Program-made: the position numbers and the translations under genes
Assembly (NCBI RefSeq): GCF_030052815.1
Contig: NC_079501.1
Coordinates: 83,864,669-83,928,668 of the forward strand
DNA length: 64,000 bases
Reading direction: 5' to 3'
DNA from: Hevea brasiliensis
Lineage: Eukaryota; Streptophyta; Magnoliopsida; Malpighiales; Euphorbiaceae
The notes under the pieces: model-generated
The model's database searches: none
What the model was told of the DNA's origin: nothing
Seen by the model: only the letters and a program-made list of their open reading frames with translations
Shown: positions 35,561-47,434 of the stretch, in pieces
Layout of the letters: every line of letters begins with the position of its first letter
Position numbering within the stretch: the stretch's first letter is position 1

Positions 35561-35568
35561 CTAATCCA

Positions 35569-38500
35569 TTGGGCCACAAGGTGGTAGTGAACAAAGTATA
35601 CAAGGGTTTCCCGTTGAGGATTCAGTGGTATGAATTATTGGCAGACCTGATTGAGTTACACTTCCATGAGTTTGACGTGATATTGGGAATGGACCGGTTG
35701 TCACGCCATCGTGCAATAGTTGATTGCAAATTGAAGAGAATTTCTCTAAAAACTTCAGAGGGTAATGAGATCACAGTTGTGGGGGAAAGGACAGATTTCT
35801 TGTCCAATGTCATCTCAGCCACAGTTGCAAGAAGAATGATGAGAAAAGGCTGTGAAGCCTACCTAGCACATGTGGTGGATACTAGGCAGGCTAAGCTAAA
35901 CCTGAGTGACATACCCACAATAAGAGACTTCCCAGAGGTATTTCCTGAAGAATTGCCTGGTTTGCCACCAGAAAGGGAAGTTGAATTTGCTATTGAGACA
36001 CTGCCGGGTACAACACCCATTTCCATTGCTCCTTATAGGATGGCACCCACTGAATTGAAGGAGTTGAAAACTCAGTTGCAAGAGTTGCTTGATAAGGGGT
36101 TCATACGCCCCAGTGTGTCACCATGGGGAGCTCCAAAGGTCGCTCGTGAAAAAGAAGGATGGGACTTTGAGACTTTGTATTGATTACCGCAGCTTGAATA
36201 AAGTGATCGTGAAGAACAAATATCCGTTGCCTAGAATTGATGATCCGCTTGATCGCTTGAAGGGAGCAGGAGTATTTTCTAAGATTGATCTCGCATCGTG
36301 GTATCATCACCGAGGGTGAAGGATGTAGATGTGCCCAAGATCGCATTCAGACCCGTATGGGCATTATGAGTTTCTGGTGATGCCCTTTGGCTTAACAAAT
36401 GCACCAGCGGCATTCATGGACCTTATGAACCGTATCTTCCATCCATACCTAGATCGGTTCGTAGTGGTCTTTATTGATGATATTTTGGTGTATTCCAAGA
36501 CTAGGGAAGAACATGATGAGCATTTGAGGATTATTCTGCAAACCCTGAGAGAAAAGAAGCTGTATGCTAAGTTGTCCAAGTGTGACTTTTGGCTGGATGA
36601 GATTGCATTCCTTGGACACATAGTGTCAGGTGATGGGATTAGGGTGGATCCCAAGAAAATAGAAGCAGTGATGGAATGGAAGCCTCCCAGGAATACAACT
36701 GAGGTCAGAAGCTTCTTGGGGCTAGCTGGGTATTACAGAAGATTTGTGAAGGGATTTTCCCTAATAGCTGCTCCAATGACTAAGTTGTTACACAAGAATG
36801 TCGATTTGGATCGAATGACAAGTGTCAAACCGCTTTAAGAAGTTGAAGGCTATGTTAACAGAGGCACCAGTGTTAACACAGCCAGTGTCAGGGAAGGACT
36901 TTGTGGTCTACAGTGATGCCTCACATAATGGGCTGGGGTGTGTATTGATGCAAGAGGGGAAGGTGGTCGCCTATGCTTCCAGGCAGTTAAGGCCACATGA
37001 ACAGAACTACCCTACCCATGATCTAGAGCTTGCAGCAATTATCTTTGCACTGAAGATATGGAGGCACTACTTGTATGGGGAAAAGTGCTACATATACACT
37101 GCACCACAAAAGCTCAAATATTTGCCAACCGCGAATGAGCTCAACCTTAGACAGAGGCGATGGATTGAGTTCCTGAAGGATTATGACTGTGTAATTGATT
37201 ACCATCCTGGGAAGGCAAATGTAGTTGCTGATGCTTTGAGCAGAAAATCCATGACAGCTCTGAGATCTTTGAATGCCCGTCTATCCTTGGTTCGAGATGG
37301 AGCTATTTTGGCCGAAAGGTAAGTGAGGCCAAACCTGCTACAGCAGATACTAGATGGGCAAAAGACAGATGAAAAGTTAATGGCTATTATGAGCAAGATC
37401 TCAGAGGGAAAAGCAACTGACTATGGGGTGAAAGCAGATGGGTGTTTGTATTACAAAGGAAGACTGTGTGTACCAGATGATGGGGAATTGAAGGCCAGTA
37501 TTCTAAAAGAGGCACACACCAGTGTATATGCTATGCACCCAGGAAGTACAAAGATGTATCATGACCTGAAGCTTCAGTATTGGTGGCCTGGTATGAAGAA
37601 AGACATAGCTGACTATGTGACTAAATGCTTGACATGTCAGCAAGTCAAGGCAGAACATCAAGTTCCATCAGGTTTGCTACAGCCTATACGCATACCTGAA
37701 TGGAAATGGGATCGGGTCACCATGGATTTTATAAGTGGTCTACCTCTCACCTGGAAGAAACATGATGCAGCATGGGTGATAGTTGATAGATTGACAAAGT
37801 CAGCACACTTTCTGCCAGTTAGGACTGACTACTCACTGGAGAAGTTAGCGGAATTGTATATCAGTGAGATAGTTAGACTGCATGGAATCCCACTTTCCAT
37901 CATATCTGATCGAGACCCAAGGTTTACATCGAGATTCTGGAAGAAGTTGCATGAATCCTTGGGTACACAACTCCATTTTAGCACAGCTTTCCATCCTCGC
38001 ATGCATGGGCAATCGTAAAGAGTAATCCGTAAACAATTGAAACCCATGAAATTGATACAAATATTGAATTGAAATGATAACAATAACGTGAAATACTTGT
38101 CGTCCTTGAGGATATGCCGAGGAGTTGTGTCATTGAGTTTGAGGGAAGTCGATAGATACCTCCCAATCGCGTAATTTGCATACAACAATAGCTACCAAGC
38201 TAGTATTCAAATGGCCCCGTATGAAGTAATCGTATGGGAGAAAATGTAGAACTCCAGCAGTCTGGACTGAATTGGGCGAAGACAAATCGGTAGGGCTGCA
38301 CTGTGAAACAGCCGAGGAGAAGGTGAAATCAATCAAAGCCAACTTGAAGGTTGCCTCGCATGCATGTAAATCTTATGCCGACCTGAAGAGAAAAGAAATA
38401 GAATATGTGGTTGGCGACAAAGTGTTCCTCAAGGTGTCACCGTGGAAGAAAGTGTTGAGGTTTGGAAGAAAAGGTAAGTTGAGCCCTAGGTTTATTGGCC

Positions 38501-38850
38501 CATATGAAGTTATTGAACGTGTGGGACCAAAGAGCCTCTGTGCTAGCTTTACCACCGTAGTGGACAAGATCCATAATGTGTTCCACGTGTCCATGCTCGT
38601 AAGATACCGCTCAGATCCTTCACATGTCATCTCCGTGGAAGAAATTGAAATACAACCGGATTTGACATATGAAGAAGAACCTCTACGAATCTCTGGGAAG
38701 TAAAAGAGTTGAGGAACAAGCAAATTCCATTGGTGAAAGTGCTTTGGAGGCACCACAACACCGAGTAGGCAACTTGGGAAAGTGAAGAGACGATGAGGCA
38801 ACAGTTCCCTCAACTGTTTGCATCAGGTAAATTTCGAGGATGAAATTTAA
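35569..38850 (+). pseudogene. R1 copy N protease, reverse transcriptase, RNase H, integrase and chromodomain-like tail, broken
   Basis: In order: end of the protease (ILGMDRLSRH), the linker [17 protein letters not shown], reverse transcriptase with FIDDILVYS (about 36466-36492), RNase H ([14 protein letters not shown] corrupted to TAPQ near 37100), and a long integrase frame at 37323-38018 with its zinc site ([11 protein letters not shown]) and two catalytic Asp blocks. After an intron-like gap (about 38029-38102) the C-terminal domain ends in EEPLRIS, an LRNKQIP block and KVLWRHHNTE, the chromodomain-like tail of Tekay/Del-type chromoviruses. Frameshifts fall near 36140, 36300, 36830, 38020 and 38700. 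Confidence 0.87.
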
Positions 38851-38866
38851 ATTAGAGGGGAAGAGT
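38851..38866 (+). promoter_or_regulatory. Polypurine tract before right LTR of copy N
   Basis: ATTAGAGGGGAAGAGT directly precedes TGTAACACC, the usual plus-strand priming site of an LTR retrotransposon. Confidence 0.85.
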
Positions 38867-40328
38867 TGTAACACCCTCCCAGAACCACTCAGACATCCTA
38901 CTGCTCCGTGATCGGTGTCGGTCCTGACAATACTAGAATGTCCTAAAAATATTCAAACTAAAGTCAGAACCATAATTAACTCAAATATTAACAAGAAAAA
39001 TTTAGTAAAAATTTTAGAAATAAAATACAATCAAGTTAAACGAGTAGGTGTTCTAGCGATGGGTAATCGGAGGGAAGTTGCGCTTCGCAACGAGGAGCCC
39101 TAGATCGGGGAAAAATTATAAAATAATTTTTGGGACTCCAGAGAAGGGTAATTGAGGTTCCCATGGCATTAGAATGCCAAGAAAATACCTAGAAAAATTT
39201 TTCAATCGGTACAGACAATTTTGACCCGTTAAGCCAAACGGAGGGCATTTTGGTCATTTCGCCTTCCGAGGTGATTTTTGGCCGACTTGCCCAGTTGAGT
39301 AAATAATTAATATGACATGAAATATGAAGAAATATTGCTAGAAATTGAATTGAAAATGAGTAGTGAAGGAAAGAAAAGAAATTGAGGAAAAATGGCTATT
39401 AATGACATCATTTAAAATTTTCCAACCAATCAAATTTAAGCAAGTCCATAAAAAGGAAATAAAAGTGGGTAATGAGGCAGAATTTTAAAAACCCAAAACC
39501 AGCTCCCTCTCCTCTTCTTCACGTCACTCACTCACCCTTACCCATTCCACCATTAACAACCTTTCATCCTTCATTTTTCTTAGTTTTCTTCCACTAAAAA
39601 CCCTAACTACCAATACAAAAATTCATTCTATCATCTTAGTGATTATTGTGGGAGCAAAAAGAAAAGGAAACCAAGACTTTGAGGAAGGGAAAAAATCTGC
39701 CCTAAGTGAGGTTAGTGCTACAATCTCATTTTCCTTCTTTTAAATTCTAGTTAGAACATTTTTGAGCTAAGAAATCTTAAGGAATTAAAGTAAATTACAT
39801 GTGTTAAGGGTACCTTCAATTTTCAGCAGCCCTATGGAAGATTGAGTTTGATTGTTTAACAAACTTAGAGTGGTTGGAAATCATGGTTAAGGCATTAAAA
39901 TGCATGAAGATTGAACTAAGTATGTTAGACAAGGTTTATGAGTAAATTTAGTTGAACATTAGGGTTTGGGAAGGTGAAATGGTGACTTAGCTTTGGAAAT
40001 GGTTAGAGGACTTTTTAATGGTCAATTAGTGACCATTTTAGGTAGGTTGACCCTAACTAGAACTGAAAAATGGGATGGTAAAGTGAAAGTATAAACTGCC
40101 CTATGGATACAGAAGATAGGACTGAAATTTCAGTCCCTTTGCACTGCCATAACTTGGGCTGTGCTTGTCCAATTGATGTTTGGCCAATTGGACATGAAAC
40201 TAGGCTTATAATGGCACATTTTTGCTGAAGAAACCATGCCCAAAAGACCAAAGCAAAAGGGTCAAAACTCAGCCACAATCCGGAACCCTGAAACTGCCTC
40301 TGCAGAATTTGACCAAATGAACAGTAAA
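38867..40328 (+). mobile_element. Right LTR of copy N, first half only
   Basis: Follows the left LTR (30961-32422) closely from TGTAACACCCTCCC to CAAATGAACAGTAA, then breaks off at the centre of the family's palindrome and joins pol sequence of copy C. The remaining 1.6 kb, and the first half of copy C's pol, are gone. Confidence 0.88.
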
Positions 40329-42340
40329 AGACTTTTGAGAGGTTAAAGGCTATGTTGACAGAAGCACCAGTGTTAACACAGCCAGCGTCAGCAAAAGACT
40401 TTGTGGCCTACAGTGATGCGTCGCATAATGGGCTAGGGTGTGTGTTGATGCAAGAGGGGAAAGTGATAGCCTATGCTTCCAGGCAGTTAAGGCCACATGA
40501 ACAGAATTACCCTACCCATGATTTAGAACTTGCAGCAATTATCTTCGCACTGAAGATATGGAGGCACTACTTTTATGGTGAAAAATGCTACATCTATACA
40601 GACCACAAGAGTCTAAAATATTTGCCAACCTAGAAGGAGCTCAATCTTAGACAGAGGCAATGGATTGAGTTCCTAAAGGACTATGATTGTGTGATAGATT
40701 ATCATCCTGGGAAGGCAAATGTAGTTGCTGATGCCTTGAGCATAAAGTCCATCACAGCTTTAAGATCACTAAATGCCTGTCTGTCCTTAGCTCAAGATGG
40801 AGCTATTTTGGCTGAGTTGCAAGTGAGGCCAACCCTGCTACAGCAGATACAAGATGGGCAGAGGGCAAATGAAAAATTAATGGCCATTGTGGGTAAAATT
40901 CCAGAGGGAAAGGAAACTGAATATGAGGTGAAAGCAGATGGGTGTCTGTACTACAGAGGAAGAGTATGTGTACCAGATGATGGGGAACTGAAGACGAGTA
41001 TTCTGAAAGAAGCACACACTAGTGTTTATGCTATGCACCCGGGAAGCACGAAAATGTATAATGATTTGAAGCCTCATTATTGGTGGCCTGGTATGAAGAA
41101 GGCTATAGCTGACTATGTAACTAAGTTTTTGACATGTCAACAAGTTAAAGCAGAACATCAAGTTCCATCAGGATTGCTACAGCTTATAAGCATACCTGAA
41201 TGGAAATGGGACTGGGTCACTATGGATTTTGTTAGTGGTCTACCTCTCACCCAAAGGAAGCATGATGCAGTGTGGGTGATAGTGGATAGATTAACGAAGT
41301 CAGCACATTTTCTGCCAGTTAGGACTGACTACTCACTGGAGAAGCTAGTAGAATTATATATCAGTGAGATAGTTAGACTGCATGGAATCTCACTTTCCAT
41401 TATATCTGACCGAGACCCAAGGTTTACATCGAGATTCTGGAAAAAGTTGCAAGAAGCCTTGGGCATACAACTCCGCTTTTGCATGGCTTCTCATCCCCAG
41501 ACAGATAGACAGTCAGAACGAGTAATCCAGGTAAACCCAAGAACTAATTGAATTTTCGCAATTAATAAATTGAAATGATAGTAACAATGTGAATTATGTG
41601 ATAGATCCTAGAGGATATGCTAAGGAGTTGTGTCATTGAGTTTGAGGGGAGCTGGGATAGATACCTCCCATCGCGCACTGTGATATAACAATAGCTACCA
41701 AGCTAGCATTCAAATGGCTCCGTATGAGGCACTGTATGGGAGGAAATGTAGAACCCCAGAATGTTGGACTGAATTGGGCGAAGATAAGTTGGTAGGACCA
41801 GACCTGGTGAAACAGACTGAGGAGAAAGTGAAAATAATCAAAGCTAACCTAAAGGTTGCCTCAGATAGACAGAAATCTTATGCCGACTTGAAGAGAAAAG
41901 AGATAGAGTATGCAGTTAGTGATAAAGTGTTTCTCAAAGTCTCACCATGGAAGAAAGTACTGAGGTTTGGGAGAAAGGGTAAGTTAAGCCCTAGGTTCAT
42001 TGGCCCATATGAAGTCATTGAACGTGTGGGACCAATGGCCTATCGGCTAGCTTTACCACCAGAACTGGATAAAATTCACAATGTATTCCATGTTGCTATG
42101 CTGAGAAGATATAGCTCAGACTCTTCACATATCATTTCCATGGAAGAGATTGAAATCCAACCGAATTGACATATACAGAAGAACCTATACAGAACCTAGC
42201 TCAGAAAGTGAAGGAACTGAGAAATAAACAAATTTGGAGGCACCACAACACTGAAGAGACAACTTGGGAAAGCGAAGAGACGATGAGGCAACAGTTCCCT
42301 CAACTATTTGCATCAGATAAATTTTGGGGACGAAATTTTT
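40329..42340 (+). pseudogene. R1 copy C (distal half of copy B2): RNase H, integrase, chromodomain-like tail
   Basis: Starts inside the reverse transcriptase-RNase H linker ([15 protein letters not shown]), then RNase H ([22 protein letters not shown] at 40631), integrase with HHCC site ending CQQVKAEH, Asp blocks MDFVSGLP and ISDRDPRF, the Glu block changed to QTDRQSERV, the intron-like insert, and the C-terminal domain to about 42170 with a 17-nt loss near 42231. It is the only copy with a GT-AG insert. Because it starts beyond the interruption in B2 and ends in a right LTR, I read B2 and C as one older element split by copy N. Confidence 0.85.
41531..41604 (+). other. 74-nt intron-like insert in R1 integrase (copy C), GT-AG borders
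   Basis: Lies between CAG (end of RVIQ) and ATCCTAGAGGATATG (the LEDM codons), starts GTAAAC and ends GATAG. AT-rich, with a CTAAT branch-point-like motif near its 5' end and others weaker downstream. Copy N has a gap of the same length at about 38029-38102. Confidence 0.68.
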
Positions 42341-42356
42341 CTTAGAGGGGAAGAGT
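42341..42356 (+). promoter_or_regulatory. Polypurine tract of R1 copy C
   Basis: CTTAGAGGGGAAGAGT immediately before the LTR start TGTAACATCC. Confidence 0.85.
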
Positions 42357-42524
42357 TGTAACATCCTCACTTTAGCTAGTCTGTACAGTCTACTGTTCCG
42401 ATGATCAGTGTCGGTCTGGACAGCTAGAATGTTCGGAAAAATATTTAAACTAAAGTGAGGAACTATAAATAACTCAAATATTAATAAGAAAAATTTAGGA
42501 AAAATTTTAGAAATAAAATACAAT
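42357..42524 (+). mobile_element. Right LTR of R1 copy C, first 168 bp
   Basis: TGTAACATCCTCAC onward matches the R1 LTR start until AAAATACAAT, where R2 has inserted. The LTR resumes at 54397. The two parts add up to about 3117 bp, the expected R1 LTR length. Confidence 0.92.
42520..42524 (+). repeat. Target-site duplication ACAAT, left copy
   Basis: ACAAT flanks the R2 element on both sides (second copy 54392-54396). Only one copy is present at this position in other R1 LTRs, e.g. AAATACAATCAAG near 31124. Confidence 0.95.
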
Positions 42525-45500
42525 TGTAACACCCCTATTTGCATAGCTTGGTATATTTCACTATTCCGGTGACCGGAGTCAGTCCGGACAATTAAGGGGA
42601 TTAGAACCACACTTAAGACAACTAGATAAGCCATAAATACAAATAATTAGTAATTATCAATTAGTTGAGTATAAATAAGAAAAACAGAACATAAGAAGTT
42701 AAACGAGCCGAGAGTCACAGCGATGAGTGACCTTCTCGGGAAGGACTGCGAAGTCGATTTAAACTCAAATTTCGAACCGTAAAATGTGACGCCGCGGTCC
42801 TTAGGACCATTATGAACACAGTGGAAAAGAGAAAATCACGAAAAAGAACTGTTAAGCTAGTCAAATAATTAGGTCAGGAAGCCAAAAGAAATATTGAATT
42901 ATTTACAAACCGGGTTGAACCGGCGAGGGGCAATTTGGTCAATTGACCCCGAGAGCTGACTCCTGACCTAACTGTCAAATAAAATCGGAGAAAGGAAAAT
43001 TTTAGAATTGAGAATTAAATTAAAGAACTAATAGAAAAAAATAAAAAAAAAAAGAAGAAAATGAAAAAGGTGTAGGGAGATGACATCATGCATGACATCA
43101 TGCATGATGCTATAAAGAATATAATTAATATATTTAATTATTTAGATATTTGGTTCTTCCATAAGACAAAATACATAAAAAGAAAAGAGAAGAAAAAAAA
43201 ATTATTGGTCTTCTTCCTTTCTCCTTTGCCGCCCTCACTCTCCCTCTCATCTCCATGAATTTTCCTCTATTAAAGCTTGCACTCAAGCTTTGAAATCCTT
43301 ACTAAACCTCAACTTCTCCCATAATTGCTTCATAAAAACTTGTTCTAGTCACTTGAAAAGGAGATTGATCATCAAAGAAAGAAGAAAAGAAGAGAGAAAT
43401 TAGAGAATTCAAATTCAAGTGAGGTAAGTACACCAATTTGAAAATTTGAGATTTATTAGTTGTGTTTGTAGCTTAAAGTAACTTAGAAGTTAAAGAAATG
43501 AAATGAAATTAATTGTTGGAGGACCAAACCTAAATTTCGGCCAGCATGGTGGGGAGTGTGATTTACATGGTTTGATTGATTTGGATGGGAATATGAACAT
43601 CTAGGAGTTAAGTGATTATAGTTAAAGGCTTTGAATTAGTTAAATAAAAAGAAATTGTGAACTAGGGTTTGGACACTTAGGGTTTAGAGACAAAAATGTG
43701 AAAAATTGGTGAATGATGTCTTTGATCTAGTTTGAAGTGAGAAATGGTCAATTGTGACTAAATGAAGTGTGTTAGAAGTGTTTGAACCAAAAGCAAATTC
43801 GGATTCAATGTGGTCATGCTGCTGGCAGCAGGACCAAGGTCCCTTTGAGGGACCAAAATTGAAAATTTATAAGTCCAATTGGTATGAGACCAATTGGGAA
43901 TGAAAATAGACACTAAATGACACAATTTTCATTTAGGAACCATGCCCAAAAAGTGACCAAAACCTAGTGAATAAATTGACCAAATCCGGAAAATCTCAGT
44001 CTGCTCTATACAAAATGACCAAATGAACAGTGTGTTTGTTCATTTGGCCATAACTTGAGCTAGGCAGGTCTAAATGACCTAAACTTTTACCAGTGGACAG
44101 ATGAGATATAGACCTAAAACTTTCATGAAGAACAAAAAATCAAATTATGTCATTAACTAAGACATTTGGCCACCCAAAGTTGGTGACCTAAAACTGCCAG
44201 AACCAAAATTTGCCTAGAAATCTGGATTAAGTCCAATCCGGCAGTCATGGTTCAAATGGCTATAACTTGAGCTACAAAACTTCAATTGGAGTGATTCAAA
44301 AAGGAGAATAAACTTAAGACATTAGGAAACATTTTCTATGAAGGAAGTTTTGCCAAATTCTAACAGAAAAATGACCAATGGAACAGTGCAACCTAAGACA
44401 CTAAAACTGAAAATTGACAATTTTGCCTAAAAGACTTAAGTTTTGAGAAAATGACCAAAACCAACAAGTTTAGTAACCAAAATGTGGTATGTGGGTGAAG
44501 TTGGAGTTCCCATACCTATTAAGCCTTAGAAAGTCAACAAATTGACTTGAATAGTGTAGTAAATAGTAACCCCGAAACACAAATTTTAAAAAAATGTCAA
44601 GTTTAGCAGATATAAGCTAGATAAAAGTGAATTTGAATTTATTTTTGGATTTATGCTAAGTTATGGTACTGAAACACTATGAAACTGTGTGTTTCAGCTG
44701 AAAAAGACTTGGAAGGTCTGAGAGACTGAGTCAAGGCCTAGAGGCGACTCATGTCAGGTTTGTGCACAATAAACCTTACTTGAACATTTTGTCGTTGAAA
44801 AAAAATTGATTTGGTATGATTTATAAAAATTTGGTGTTAATTATGAATCGTGTTGCCACTTTATGTATGAAACTATGACTTTGGAAATCTATCGGATTTC
44901 TCATGAATTATTTGAATAAAATGTTTGAAATAGATTTTTTATTCACACTTAGCATGACAGTGCCTTATTATTCCTCCTCCATTCATAGGGTGAGATCGAT
45001 TATTTTTCCTCCCTCTCTGGTTTACCAGTTGAGGTTGTAGATCGGATGAGTACTCATTAGCTAGCTAGCCACCTCCCTCATTGATTTCGATTAGTGGGGT
45101 TGTAGATTGCTTTGTCGTGGTGTACAACACGGCATTGATCGGAAATTTTGTGTCATGGCTTAAGTTGTGTATGAATTGGCAACACTGTGTTTATTAAATT
45201 ATTTGAACCAAACAAAAAATTTTGCTATAATGAGCTTTGATAAATTGTGAAATTTAATTGTGCAACATTTAAATTGTGTTTTGTCAATGAATGATTTATG
45301 TATTGTATTTCAAATTTTTATTGTGCACCACTGAGTATTTTTATAGTCAGCAATAGCTTATTTTGCTGTCGCAGATAAGAGCAAGGAGAAGGCAGCAGAG
45401 TGAGCTGCTACTGATATTGAGGACTACACTGATATTTTTGTACGGGTATTATTTTATACCCTTGTAGTTATTTTGATTTAAATATTGCAATATTTTATGT

Positions 45501-46027
45501 ATCAATGTAAAGTTGAGCAGTTGTATAATAAATTGTAATAATATTATTTTTGGAACTTCTTTTTGTAAATTAAGATTTGTATTTGTGAATTTCATACTTT
45601 ATGCACTGTGGATGAAGTTATGAAAAATTTTGAGATGATAAACTTTGATTGGATTGTGGAATTATTTTGAAGTGGATTGAATTGAGTTGACTTTAGATTA
45701 TTTGGAGGTTGGGAGTTGTAGAAAATTTATTGGAAGTGTTTTTCTCAGGTATTTGAAGAACTATTTTCTCAAAATACAAACGGAATTCTGTCAAAATTTT
45801 TATAAAATTTTCGACAAAATTAAAATGGACAAAAATTTTTACTAATATTTAAGCTTTGAATAAATAATTTTAATTCTTACCAAAATGCTCAACACTTCCA
45901 AAATGTAAGAAAATTATTTTAAAATCCCTTGTAGGGTACTTAATGAGTTATCGGTAGGTGAAGTTCGGTAGTTCATTAGGTAGTCTACGGGATCATGTTA
46001 TGCCTTACAGAGGGGTAAGGTGTGACA
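42525..46027 (+). mobile_element. R2 left LTR
   Basis: Starts TGTAACACCCCTATTTGC and ends GGGGTAAGGTGTGACA. It shares only the first bases, the GGTGACCGGxGTC region and the last few hundred bases with the R1 LTR, and more of its second half with R3. A palindromic segment with CATGACATCATGCATGAT near 43085 is also visible. Confidence 0.93.
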
Positions 46028-46035
46028 TATTTTAG

Positions 46036-46047
46036 TGGTATTAGAGC
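46036..46047 (+). promoter_or_regulatory. R2 primer-binding site
   Basis: TGGTATTAGAGC: one C-to-T change from the canonical tRNA-Met primer site, 8 nt after the LTR end. Confidence 0.8.
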
Positions 46048-46216
46048 ATGATTTTGCAATAAATTTTGACTATGTATGTGAATATTTCTTTGATAAGTGC
46101 AACTGCTCAAGTGTCTTTAATTGATACATATGACATATTTACATCATGAATATGCACTAACGGAGGTCAACCTCCTTGTGTTTGATCTCAGAAAGTAGAA
46201 ATTTTGAGAAAATGGA

Positions 46217-47425
46217 ATGGAAGAAGGAGATCATTCCGTAGAACAATCTGTTGAGGCTGAGGTTCAAGGGGAAGCCCTAGCACTCCAGAACGTAAGTGGG
46301 TCAGCTACTCTAGCTCCTTCTCCAGCACCGAAGTTTCCTGCTCAGTTTGCACAGCAGATGGCTGCATTTTTCTAGCAAATGGCGGGAAATGTGCCACCCC
46401 AAGCTCAGATGCAAGCACCTGTAGCACAACCACAGCCCTCAGCTCGGCAATATGAAAAATTGATGAAATTTGGGGTCATCGAGTTTAAAGGCACTGTGGA
46501 TCCACTAGAGGCAGAACAGTGGTTAGAAAGAATGGAACGGGTTTTCAGGAAACTGCAGTGTGCAGAAGAGCTGAAATTCGAGTATTCTGTTTGTTTGTTG
46601 TAAGGGGATGCGTATGAATGGTGGAAGACCATCTCCCACAGCCTGGTAGAACCTCCAGTCCTTACTTGGTCAGACTTTTTGAGGGAGTTTCGACAGAAGT
46701 GGGTCCCCGATGCATATGTGGATATGAAGTTACAAGAATTCCTGAGTTTGAAACAAGGGGACAGAACCATAGCAGAATATGAGAGAGACTTCTCTCGACT
46801 GAGCCACTACGCTGGAAGCTTAGTCCCCACCCCAGAGATAGATGTAAGAGGTTTGAGTCCGGGTTAAGGCCGAATCTGAGAATGCAAGTTGTGGGTTTTC
46901 GACATCAGAATTTCTCTGAATTGATCTCACAGGCCTTGGAATTGGAAAGGATAGAATCATAAGGGGCAGGGAAGAAGGGTACACAAGAGAAAGAGAATAC
47001 TGAAAAGACTATTGGACAAGCACCTGAAAGTAGTTCTGGGAAGAGAAACAGTCTGGGGGATCTAGCTCTCGTAGATCTGGCAGAGGCAGATTCTCTGGCC
47101 AAAGACCACCCCTGGCCCAGTCACAGACCAGCAAGCACCTCGAGGAGCTCTATCGGTACGGCAGTGTAAAACTTGTGGTAGAACACATGGTGGGGTTTGT
47201 TTCAAGGCCACCGGTGCATGTTTTAACTGTGAAGGGAGCGGACATTTCTCTAAGGATTGTACTAGTCCGTGCTGGTCTAGACTTTCTGCTACATTTGAAG
47301 GATCAGCCCAAGTCTCTGCACCTAGAGGATCACAGCCAGCTGGTAGAGATAGAGGCAGAGGTAGGGGTCCTGGTAACACTCCTGGAAGTCAAAGCACTGT
47401 TAACTAGCCAGTATCAAGTGGCGCA
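46217..47425 (+). pseudogene. R2 gag, broken by stops
   Basis: ATG at 46217 opens MEEGDHSVEQSVEAEVQGEA, then a Pro/Gln-rich stretch, the gag core (GTVDPLEAEQWLERMERVF, GDAYEWWKT, FLREFRQKWVPDAY, YERDFSRLSHYA), a basic tail, and the knuckle pair CKTCGRTHGGVCF / CFNCEGSGHFSKDC (second at 47219-47260). Stops at about 46373 (TAG for CAG), 46601 (TAA for CAA), 46864 and 46960 break it. I chose this ATG because it is the first in frame with the gag core after the LTR; an ATG 5 nt earlier runs into a stop at once. Confidence 0.85.
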
Positions 47426-47434
47426 CCAGTCAGA

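Noticed and set aside
30961..40328. Calling copy N a complete element with a target duplication
   Set aside because: The right LTR is cut at 40328 and the expected right flank in B2 pol is deleted, so a duplication cannot be shown.
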